A DNA stretch of 64,000 nt from Bradyrhizobium jicamae (GTDB taxonomy: Bacteria; Pseudomonadota; Alphaproteobacteria; Rhizobiales; Xanthobacteraceae): assembly GCF_018130695.1 (NCBI RefSeq), contig NZ_JAFCJX010000020.1, positions 106,102 to 170,101 of the forward strand, written 5' to 3'. Position numbers and translations under genes: made by a program. The notes beneath the pieces are model-generated. The model was not told the origin of the DNA, searched no databases, and saw only the letters and a program-made list of their open reading frames with translations. Within the stretch, counting starts at the first letter, position 1; each line of letters starts with the position of its first letter. Positions 25,182-34,029 of the stretch are shown one piece after another.

Positions 25182-26354
25182 ATGATTATCGAACCGCGCG
25201 TGCGAGGCTTCATCTGCACGACGGCACACCCCGTCGGCTGCGCCACCAATGTCCGTGAGCAGATCGCTTACGTGCTGCGCAACGGCCCCGTGGCGGACTT
25301 TCCCAAGCGCGTCGCCGTGCTCGGCTGCTCGACCGGCTACGGGCTCGCCAGCCGCATCGTCGCGACCTTCGCGGGCGGCGCCGACACGATCGGCGTCTCG
25401 CTGGAGCGCGAGCCCACGGCGACCAAGAGCGGCAGCGCCGGCTTCTACAACAACCGCGCCTTCGAGATCGAAGCGCAAAAGATCGGGCGTTCGCCCGTCA
25501 CGCTGGAAGGCGACGCCTTCTCCGACGAGCTGAAGCAGGACTTCATCGCGCGCGTCCGCGAAAAGTTCGGCCAGCTCGATATGCTCGTCTACAGCATGGC
25601 GGCGCCGGTTCGCACGGATCCGGTCACCGGCAAGACGTATCGTTCCGCCATCAAGCCGCTTGGCGCGCCCGTCGAGATCAAGACCCTCAACACCGAAACC
25701 GGCGAGGTCTACGAGACCACGATTTCGCCGGCGAACGAGGATGAAGCCACCGCGACCGTCGCGGTGATGGGCGGCGAGGACTGGCAGCGCTGGATCGACC
25801 AGCTTGCCGATGCCGGCGTGCTGGCGCCGGGCTTCCGTACCCTCAACTACACCTATATCGGCAGCGAGCTGACCTGGCCGATCTACTGGAAGGGCACGCT
25901 CGGCCGCGCCAAGGTCGACCTCGACAACAAGGCGGAAGCGATCCGCGCGCGGCTCGGCGAAGACGCGGCGCGCGTGGTGGCGCTGAAGGCCGTGGTGACG
26001 CAGGCGAGCTCGGCTATCCCGGTGGTGCCGCTCTACGGCACCGTGCTGTTCAAGGTCATGAAGCAGCTCGGCCTGCATGAAGGCTGCATCGAGCAGATCG
26101 ATCGCCTGTTCCGCACCCGCCTCGGCCGCGACGCGGAGGTCGACGATGCGAAGCGCCTGCGTGTCGACGATTGGGAGTTGTCGGCGGACGTCCAGAAGGA
26201 AGTGTCGCGCCGCTGGCCGCTGCTCACGACCGAAACGCTCGGCGAGCTCGCGGACCTTCCGGAATACAAGACCCAGTTCCTCCGCCTGTTCGGCTTCGGC
26301 ATCGACGGCGTCGATTACGGCCAGGACGTCGATCCGCGCGTCGTGCCGGGTTGA
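25182..26354 (+). CDS. fabV: FabV-type enoyl-ACP (or trans-2-enoyl-CoA) reductase
   Basis: The product is 390 aa from the ATG at 25182 with GGAG five bases upstream; an in-frame GTG at 25176 is less likely. The length and motifs fit FabV, not FabI: MIIEPRVRGFICTTAHPVGC at the N-terminus, AVLGCSTGYGLASRI for NADH, and the Y-x8-K active site in PIYWKGTLGRAK. It performs the last reduction in fatty-acid elongation. FabV enzymes are known to be insensitive to triclosan. Rhizobial fabA-fabB operons usually end in fabI. Confidence 0.95.
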   Translation: MIIEPRVRGFICTTAHPVGCATNVREQIAYVLRNGPVADFPKRVAVLGCSTGYGLASRIVATFAGGADTIGVSLEREPTATKSGSAGFYNNRAFEIEAQKIGRSPVTLEGDAFSDELKQDFIARVREKFGQLDMLVYSMAAPVRTDPVTGKTYRSAIKPLGAPVEIKTLNTETGEVYETTISPANEDEATATVAVMGGEDWQRWIDQLADAGVLAPGFRTLNYTYIGSELTWPIYWKGTLGRAKVDLDNKAEAIRARLGEDAARVVALKAVVTQASSAIPVVPLYGTVLFKVMKQLGLHEGCIEQIDRLFRTRLGRDAEVDDAKRLRVDDWELSADVQKEVSRRWPLLTTETLGELADLPEYKTQFLRLFGFGIDGVDYGQDVDPRVVPG

Positions 26355-26951
26355 TCACCCGGCCGCGATCTTCTCCGCGCGCTGGAACGCCGGCCGCGCC
26401 ATGCAGCGGGCGATATAGGCGTCGAATGACGGCCGCGCTGGAATCATCTTGAACAGCCGGACTGCGAAATTCAGTCCCGAGCCGATCACGATATCCGCGG
26501 CCGAGAAGGTCTCGCCGAGTATCCACGGTCCCTTGCTCAGGGCCACGTCGAGCACGTCGATCACCCGCTGCGCATCGCCCCAACCGGCTGCGACGGGGTT
26601 CATCTCGACCTTGGTTGCGATCTGCACCATCGCGGGCTCGATGCAGCCGGGGCCGAAGAACAGCCAGTAGAGATATTTTGCGCGCAGGGGATCGCCGAGC
26701 GGAGGCGCGAGTTTCGCCTCGGGATAGCGTTCGGCGACATAGGCTGCGATCGCGGCCGCTTCGGCGAGCGTTGCCTCACCATCCCTCAGCGCCGGCACCT
26801 TGCCCATCGGATTGATCGCGAGATATTCGATCTTGCGCTGCGCGCCGGTCGAGATGTCGATCAGCACGCGCTCATAGGGCTGCCCGGTCTCTTCCATCAG
26901 CCAGAGCGAGGAGAACGAACGCGAGCGCGGCGACCAATAGAGCTGCATCAT
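26355..26951 (-). CDS. Glutathione S-transferase family protein
   Basis: The product is 198 aa from the ATG at 26951, preceded by AAAGG; an in-frame ATG at 26966 contains that site and is less likely. The N-terminal thioredoxin-like domain has WSPRSRSFSSLWLMEETG (active Ser/Tyr region) and NPMGKVPALRDGEATLAEAA (cis-Pro and glutathione-binding). The helical C-terminal domain has ETFSAADIVIGSGL. Its stop directly abuts the fabV stop (TGATCA), so the two are convergent with no gap. The substrate is unknown. Confidence 0.9.
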   Translation of the reverse strand: MMQLYWSPRSRSFSSLWLMEETGQPYERVLIDISTGAQRKIEYLAINPMGKVPALRDGEATLAEAAAIAAYVAERYPEAKLAPPLGDPLRAKYLYWLFFGPGCIEPAMVQIATKVEMNPVAAGWGDAQRVIDVLDVALSKGPWILGETFSAADIVIGSGLNFAVRLFKMIPARPSFDAYIARCMARPAFQRAEKIAAG

Positions 26952-27086
26952 GGCGGAACCTTTCATCGGCGTGGGATGAATAGCGCCTCGCTTTTTCGCG
27001 CGTCTTCAGCGCATTGGCAACGCACTATGTCTGGGCGAGCGCGCCGCGGCTCAGGCGGCATGTTGGTCAATCTCCCGTCGCGCCGC

Positions 27087-27923
27087 TCACTCGTCCTTGA
27101 GATAGCCCGGCAGTCTCCGATCGAGCTCCGCCGCAATCAATGTGCGGGTTCTTTCGCGCAACAGAGCACTCGATGATGCGGCTTCCGGAGGGGTGGGAAA
27201 GTCAGCGTTATCGAGCTTGTTGAGCGGATTCTCGGTCAGCCTCATGCCTTCTGCGAGATTGCTTCCGAAGTTCGCGAACGCACGGTTGACCCGCTCGTAG
27301 CTCCTGCCGTCGAGCAGTGTCAGCGAGATGTTGGCGAACAAATGCGAGTGCCGTAGCACCGATCCGAGGCCCTGGTTGTAGGTGCCGATGCCGTTGAGCT
27401 CCAGATTGGAGTTCTGCGGCCGCGACTTGAATTTGGTGACGACGAGATAGCGCTCGCAGTTCGAGCTAGTGGTGATGCTCTGAACGATCGCTGGTATGCC
27501 CTCGCGTGGGTCCGGCAAAAAGCGGGATTGCGGGTGATAGAACGGATCGAACGCGCCCCTGGCAAAGCTTATCTTCCGGACCCCGGGGTCGTTGCCGGTC
27601 GCCGCTCGGACCCGTGCGAAGACGAGGTCATCGAACCCCCAGTTGATCGGAACTTCAGTCCCCTCATACTCGAAGACGGTCACGCCGAATTTCTGGACCG
27701 CAAACTGGTCGCCGAGCACCGAGATCACACCGAGCCGGCAGGGGCCGGTCTCGACCGCGGCAGGCTGCTTCGCTGCCGGCTTGGCCTTCGGCGCGGCCTT
27801 CTTTGCTGCGGACTTGATGGGGGCGGATGCCGCGGGGGCGGGCTGTGTCGGGGGAGACTGGGCCCATCCTGCCGCGACGAACGATGACGCGAGGACGGCG
27901 GTGATGGCGAAACGGCGAGACAT
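27087..27923 (-). CDS. Secreted protein of unknown function with an Ala/Lys/Pro-rich N-terminal linker
   Basis: The product is 278 aa. A signal peptide (MSRRFAITAVLASSFVAAGW) is followed by a low-complexity linker of Pro, Ala and Lys (residues about 23-57), like those of envelope-anchored proteins. The folded part runs from VISVLGDQFAVQKFGVTVFE to the C-terminus and contains no motif I recognise. VFGNDPGVRKI-like and RYLVVTKFKS segments look like a globular alpha/beta domain. I can say only that it is exported to the periplasm. Confidence 0.75.
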   Translation of the reverse strand: MSRRFAITAVLASSFVAAGWAQSPPTQPAPAASAPIKSAAKKAAPKAKPAAKQPAAVETGPCRLGVISVLGDQFAVQKFGVTVFEYEGTEVPINWGFDDLVFARVRAATGNDPGVRKISFARGAFDPFYHPQSRFLPDPREGIPAIVQSITTSSNCERYLVVTKFKSRPQNSNLELNGIGTYNQGLGSVLRHSHLFANISLTLLDGRSYERVNRAFANFGSNLAEGMRLTENPLNKLDNADFPTPPEAASSSALLRERTRTLIAAELDRRLPGYLKDE

Positions 27924-28001
27924 GACTGACGAATGAAAAGTTGATGCGGCGGGTGCGCCAAACTAGAGCGTGCGTCGGGCCTCCGCAAGGTGGGCCGTCG
28001 C

Positions 28002-28454
28002 TCAGCCTTTCGTCCAGCGATAGCATTTCATCATGAAGCCGGTGAGCGGGTTGAGCTCCTCCTTCTCGAACACAAAGCCCTCGCGCTCGTACCACCGCCA
28101 AGCCTTCTCGTTCTCGCGGACGCAGCGCAGCCGGATCTCGTCAGGCAAATGCTGCCGCGTGAAAGTGAGGAGCTGCCGGCCGAGGCTTTGGCCCTGATAG
28201 GCTGGCACGACCATGAGCTGGTCGAGGTAAGACTTCGACAGATGCAGCGCCAGCATGCCGGCGATCGTGCCGCGATCGTCGGCGACGAACAGCGTCCAGC
28301 CGTTCTCGATCTCGCGCGGCAGGCGCGCACGCAGATCGGCGAGCAGCTTGTCGCTCGCCTGTGACAGCCCGGTCGAGACCCAGCTCTCCATCCAGGCGCG
28401 GGCGATTTCGTCAAATTCGTCCGCACGAGCCGGCCGGATGATCGATGGCGGCAT
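28002..28454 (-). CDS. GNAT-family N-acetyltransferase
   Basis: The product is 150 aa from the ATG at 28454; the longer frame reads through a family A repeat. The acetyl-CoA binding motif A is LDQLMVVPAYQGQSLGRQLL (Q-x-x-G-x-G/A form). The C-terminal AWRWYEREGFVFEKEE is motif B. The start IIRPARADEFDEIARAW is typical. The substrate cannot be inferred, and the immediate neighbours (sod, unknown secreted protein) give no hint. Confidence 0.88.
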   Translation of the reverse strand: MPPSIIRPARADEFDEIARAWMESWVSTGLSQASDKLLADLRARLPREIENGWTLFVADDRGTIAGMLALHLSKSYLDQLMVVPAYQGQSLGRQLLTFTRQHLPDEIRLRCVRENEKAWRWYEREGFVFEKEELNPLTGFMMKCYRWTKG

Positions 28455-28455
28455 T

Positions 28456-28509
28456 AGAGCATGATCCGGAAAAGTGTGAAGCGGTTTTCCGAGAAGATCA
28501 TGCTCAAAC
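28456..28509. repeat. Repeat family A, copy 4
   Basis: AGAGCATGATCCGGAAAAGTG...GGTTTTCCGAGAAGATCATGCTC lies 2 bp upstream of the GNAT start codon. Any promoter or leader of that gene therefore runs through it. Confidence 0.87.
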
Positions 28510-28514
28510 AAGAA

Positions 28515-28559
28515 GCTAAAGCGCGATGACGATTCAACCCAATCTCATCGCGCTTTAGC
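28515..28559. repeat. 15-bp perfect inverted repeat (GCTAAAGCGCGATGA)
   Basis: GCTAAAGCGCGATGA (28515-28529) and TCATCGCGCTTTAGC (28545-28559) are exact complements with a 15-nt loop. The element stands back to back with the family A copy at 28456. Confidence 0.85.
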
Positions 28560-28656
28560 AGTCCCTCGGGTGCAAAAAGCCCCGCGATCGCTCGCGATGC
28601 TTTTCTCACTCAAGGCTACAGGATCGCCTTGCGGCCGCCGAGTCCTCTCGTCGAAC

Positions 28657-29388
28657 TCAGACGCCGAGCGTTCCGGCCTTCGCCGCGGCATAGCGCTCGC
28701 CGACCGCCTTCCAGTTCACCGTATTCCACCAGGCCTTGAGATAGTCGGGCCGGCGGTTCTGGTAGGTCAAATAATAGGCGTGCTCCCAGACGTCATTGCC
28801 GAGCAGCGCGCGCTTGCCGTCCATGATCGGGTTGTCCTGGTTGGGGCGCGTCTCGATCGCGAGCTTGCCGTCCTTGGTGACGGTGACGAATACCCAGCCG
28901 GAGCCGAACACGCGGCCGCCCGCGGCGTTGAAGTCGGTCTGGAATTTCTCCATGCCGCCGAGATCGCGCTCGATCGCGGCCAGCACCTCACCCTCCGGCT
29001 TGCCGCCGCTCGGTCCCATGATCTGCCAGAACATGGTGTGATTGGCGTGGCCGCCGAGATTGTTGCGGACGCCGGTGCGGATCGCGTCCGGTACATTGCC
29101 GAGGTTGGCGAGCACGTCGGTGATCGGCTTCTCTGCGATCTGCGGATTGTCCTTGGCGAAGTTATTCAGATTCGTGACGTAGGCCTGGTGGTGCCGGTCG
29201 TGATGGATCTCCATCGTCTTGGCGTCGATATGCGGCTCCAGCGCGTTCGTCGCATAGGACAGCGGATCGATCTTGAACGGGCCGGTGGGCGGGGTGGTGG
29301 CCTGGGCGAAGACGAGGCGCGGCGCGGCTGCGACCGCGGCGAGACCAGCAGCGGCACTGAAGAATCCGCGACGGGACAATGAGGACAT
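28657..29388 (-). CDS. Superoxide dismutase (Fe/Mn family) with a Tat signal peptide
   Basis: The product is 243 aa from the ATG at 29388 (AGGAG upstream). A twin-arginine signal, SLSRRGFFSAAAGLAAVAAA, with SRRGFF as the Tat motif, precedes the mature enzyme. Metal ligands are visible: His in MEIHHDRHHQAY, His in GGHANHTMFW, Asp and His in NDVWEHAYYL. It converts superoxide to peroxide, probably in the periplasm after folding with metal in the cytoplasm. Most bacterial Fe/Mn SODs are cytosolic, so the export signal is notable. The ATG inside the longer frame is confirmed by the ribosome site. Confidence 0.93.
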   Translation of the reverse strand: MSSLSRRGFFSAAAGLAAVAAAPRLVFAQATTPPTGPFKIDPLSYATNALEPHIDAKTMEIHHDRHHQAYVTNLNNFAKDNPQIAEKPITDVLANLGNVPDAIRTGVRNNLGGHANHTMFWQIMGPSGGKPEGEVLAAIERDLGGMEKFQTDFNAAGGRVFGSGWVFVTVTKDGKLAIETRPNQDNPIMDGKRALLGNDVWEHAYYLTYQNRRPDYLKAWWNTVNWKAVGERYAAAKAGTLGV

Positions 29389-29553
29389 GAAACTTCTCCT
29401 GGCAGGTGACGGGACGATCCTGATCGGGCGAACGCTCGCGAGGGACTTAGGTTGAAATGCGAGATTCGACGAGATTGGTTTCATACCTACGGCGTTTGAC
29501 GTTGCGACGTAAGCGCGCACGCATTGATCAAACCGAGAATTGATCAAGCAAAC

Positions 29554-29580
29554 AAAAAGGGCGGCCTTTCAGCCGCCCTT
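29554..29580 (-). terminator. Rho-independent terminator of pnp
   Basis: On the minus strand GGGCGGC, loop TGAAAG, GCCGCCC and then TTTTTG form a textbook terminator 24 bp past the pnp stop. It closes the rimP-to-pnp block. Confidence 0.9.
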
Positions 29581-29603
29581 CCTGATTTCGTTGTTCTGAC
29601 CGC

Positions 29604-31760
<2,157 letters not shown>

Positions 31761-31927
31761 TGCAGTTGTCTTTCATGGTTTCACGAAAGCACGGGGCCCA
31801 AAAACGCAAAGACCATGCGCAAGATGGCGAGACATCGATCGCAGCGCGATCGGCATCCGGCGATCCTGCCATGGTCATTGAATTTCGGATGGCGTCCATC
31901 CTTTCGGTCATCTGGGCATCTTGCCCC

Positions 31928-32031
31928 GTCCAGCTGCCGGATTGCTGCTGGACGCTAGTGTGCATGGCATTGTGGGCCATGCCATTGCGCATGATCGTCT
32001 TTCGACAATTCGAAAGTCCGGTCCGCCGGAC
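31928..32031 (-). promoter_or_regulatory. Four hairpins in the pnp leader
   Basis: In order on the plus coordinates: GTCCAGC/GCTGGAC (31928-31953), ATGGCAT/ATGCCAT (31964-31985), CTTTCGA/TCGAAAG (31999-32016) and GTCCGG/CCGGAC (32016-32031). All are perfect 6- to 7-bp stems. In E. coli, RNase III cuts a leader hairpin and PNPase degrades the product to repress its own translation. The position here fits that scheme; the role is an inference. Confidence 0.55.
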
Positions 32032-32042
32032 AAGACCATGCG

Positions 32043-32065
32043 AAAACGCGCGCAAACTGCGCGCG
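32043..32065 (-). terminator. Stem-loop terminator of rpsO
   Basis: CGCGCGCA and TGCGCGCG (minus strand) form an 8-bp stem with a 3-nt loop followed by TTTT, 15 bp past the rpsO stop. It could stop part of the transcription before pnp. Confidence 0.75.
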
Positions 32066-32079
32066 CGTACTTCTCGATA

Positions 32080-32349
32080 TCAACGACGGATGTTGTGCTT
32101 CTCGAGCAGCGCCTTGTAGCGCGCCTCGTCCTTGCGCTTGATGTAGTCAAGCAGGGAACGGCGCGTCGACACGAGCTTCAGGAGACCGCGGCGTGAATGG
32201 TTGTCCTTCACGTGGGACTTGAAGTGCTCGGTGAGGTTGTTGATGCGTTCCGACAGGATCGCGACCTGGACCTCGGGCGAGCCGGTGTCGCCGGCCTTGT
32301 TGGCATTCGTCTTGATGACTTCCGCTTTGCGTTCGGCGGTAATCGACAT
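32080..32349 (-). CDS. rpsO: Ribosomal protein S15
   Basis: The product is 89 aa from the ATG at 32349 (MSITAERKAEVI), exactly the S15 length. GDTGSPEVQVAILSERINNL and HSRRGLLKLVSTRRSLLDYI are the family signatures. It binds the three-way junction of 16S helices 20-22. It follows truB with a 2-bp gap and is classically paired with pnp. Confidence 0.98.
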   Translation of the reverse strand: MSITAERKAEVIKTNANKAGDTGSPEVQVAILSERINNLTEHFKSHVKDNHSRRGLLKLVSTRRSLLDYIKRKDEARYKALLEKHNIRR

Positions 32350-32351
32350 CG

Positions 32352-33461
32352 TCAATTGCTCTCATTGTTGCGAGCCGGACTGGCAGTCAGTCCGCTCAGG
32401 TTGAACACGCGCTTGGGGATGAGTTCGCCATTGCCGACTTCAGCAAGCGCCAAAAGACGGCCTGCCACCGTGACATAGACTGTGCCGCTACAATTGGGCG
32501 CATCCCGTCCGCGCAACAAAACGGCCTGGCCCCGATGGAGCCTTGCCGCATCAGCCCGTGTGACGGCCAGTGCCGGGATGTCGTCCAGCGCGGTCTCAAC
32601 GGGCAAAAGCGCGTCGGCGAGGCTGCCCTCGCCAGACGCGGCTCTATTGCATAAAGCCTCCAACTGTTCCAGCGGAATCATGTCTGCCTCGGTAAACGGA
32701 CCGACAATGGTCCGCCGCAGCGCGCAGATATGGCCGAAACAGCCCAAAAGCCGGCCCATGTCGCGGGCCAGTGCCCGGACATAAGTTCCCTTGCCGCACT
32801 CGGCTTCGAACACGGACTGGCCGTTATCTCCATGTTCTACAAGGGTTAATTCGTGAATCTCGACCGGGCGGGGCTTCAGCTCGACGGTCTCGCCGTCACG
32901 CGCCAGATCATAGGCGCGCTCGCCCTGGACCTTGATCGCCGAATATTGCGGCGGGATCTGCTCGATCACCCCGGTAAAGCCGGGCAGCAGGTTCCGGATC
33001 GCTTCGGCCGTTGGCCTGGCCTCGCTGGTCTTGACCACGCGGCCCTCGGTGTCGTCGGTATCGCGCTCCTCGCCCCAGGCGACCGTGAAGCGGTAGCGCT
33101 TGCGGCCGTCCATCACGAACGGAACGGTCTTGGTGGCTTCGCCGAGTGCGATCGGCAGGCCGCCGGAGGCAAGCGGATCGAGCGTGCCGGCATGACCGGC
33201 GCGCTTGGCCTGGAACAGGCGCTTCAGCACCGCGACTGCCTGCGTCGAGGTCATGCCAATCGGCTTGTCGAGCACGACCCAGCCGTGCACGTCGCGCTTG
33301 TCGCGGCGTGGCTGCTGATTTGGTTTGCCCTGCTTCAGACGCGGATCGTTGTTGGTGCGGCGCGGCTCGTCGTTGCGGGCATCGGAAAAAATATTCTTGT
33401 CAGCGTCGCGCGCCTCGCCGTTTGGCGCGTCGATCATGCCGTTGGTGGTCGTCACAATCAT
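32352..33461 (-). CDS. truB: TruB, tRNA pseudouridine-55 synthase, with an extended N-terminus
   Basis: The product is 369 aa from the ATG at 33461; an in-frame GTG at 33464 is equally coupled to the rbfA stop. The first 58 residues are charged and low-complexity (NNDPRLKQGKPNQQPRRDKR). The enzyme then begins VHGWVVLDKPIGMTSTQAV. The catalytic Asp lies in HAGTLDPLASGGLPIALG, and YSAIKVQGERAYDLAR is the second family motif. It forms Psi55 in the T-loop of tRNAs. A PUA-like tail follows (PALAVTRADAARLHRGQAV). Confidence 0.96.
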   Translation of the reverse strand: MIVTTTNGMIDAPNGEARDADKNIFSDARNDEPRRTNNDPRLKQGKPNQQPRRDKRDVHGWVVLDKPIGMTSTQAVAVLKRLFQAKRAGHAGTLDPLASGGLPIALGEATKTVPFVMDGRKRYRFTVAWGEERDTDDTEGRVVKTSEARPTAEAIRNLLPGFTGVIEQIPPQYSAIKVQGERAYDLARDGETVELKPRPVEIHELTLVEHGDNGQSVFEAECGKGTYVRALARDMGRLLGCFGHICALRRTIVGPFTEADMIPLEQLEALCNRAASGEGSLADALLPVETALDDIPALAVTRADAARLHRGQAVLLRGRDAPNCSGTVYVTVAGRLLALAEVGNGELIPKRVFNLSGLTASPARNNESN

Positions 33462-33871
33462 CACTCGTCGTCCGAATCGGGTGCAAGGTCTCTCTGCACC
33501 GCAGGTGTTCGCAGTAATTTCTCGATACGTTCCGCTTCGTCGAATCGCTCGTCGACGCGGAAGCGGATGTCGGGTGCAAATTTCAGGTTAACGCGATGCG
33601 CGATCTCGCCGCGCAGGTACTTCTTGTTGCGCTCGAGTGCTGCGATCACGACATCCGTGTCGCGTCCACCGAGCGGCATCACGTAGATCGTGGCGAGCTT
33701 CAGGTCCGGCGACATACGCACCTCGGGAACGGTGATGATGTGGCCTGCGAGATCGGGATCGTGGACGTCACCCTGCGACAGAATCTCGGCAACCGCATGG
33801 CGCACCGTCTCGCCGACGCGCAATTGACGTTGCGAGCCGCCGGGCGTGGAACTCTTCTTCTGGCGAGGCAT
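33461..33871 (-). CDS. rbfA: Ribosome-binding factor A
   Basis: The product is 136 aa. SQRQLRVGETVRHAVAEILS opens the KH-like fold. VRMSPDLKLATIYVMPLGG follows, and LKFAPDIRFRVDERFDEAER is the C-terminal family motif. RbfA binds the 30S precursor and aids 16S processing, especially in the cold. The end overlaps the truB start, and infB lies 158 bp upstream. Confidence 0.96.
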   Translation of the reverse strand: MPRQKKSSTPGGSQRQLRVGETVRHAVAEILSQGDVHDPDLAGHIITVPEVRMSPDLKLATIYVMPLGGRDTDVVIAALERNKKYLRGEIAHRVNLKFAPDIRFRVDERFDEAERIEKLLRTPAVQRDLAPDSDDE

Positions 33872-33952
33872 CGTGTGTTTCCAAATACCGTCAGGCCCGC
33901 GCGCGGATCGCGAGCGTCGACGTCGTTGCTCTAAAATCAGGCAATGCAGGCA

Positions 33953-33973
33953 TGGCCGGAATAAATCCGGCCA
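33953..33973. repeat. Hairpin between infB and rbfA
   Basis: TGGCCGGA and TCCGGCCA (8-bp arms, loop ATAAA) lie 56 bp past the infB stop, extended imperfectly by GCAGG/CGCTGC. It may be an intra-operon processing or partial termination site between infB and rbfA. Confidence 0.55.
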
Positions 33974-34029
33974 CGCCGCTGCATTTTCAGTTCAGTTTAA
34001 AAGGACCCGGCGCTTCGTAAGATTTGGAC

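Larger units (their letters stand above)
31761..32079. other. 319-bp rpsO-pnp intergenic region, structured pnp leader
   Basis: Both flanking genes are on the minus strand. The stretch contains four stem-loops (see 31928-32031) and the rpsO terminator. No open frame over 60 codons is convincing. It should contain the pnp promoter and a long leader RNA. Confidence 0.6.

Noticed and set aside
23721..26078. 785-codon minus-strand frame across fabA-fabB-fabV
   Set aside because: All three plus-strand genes are complete with catalytic residues; the antisense product has no motif.
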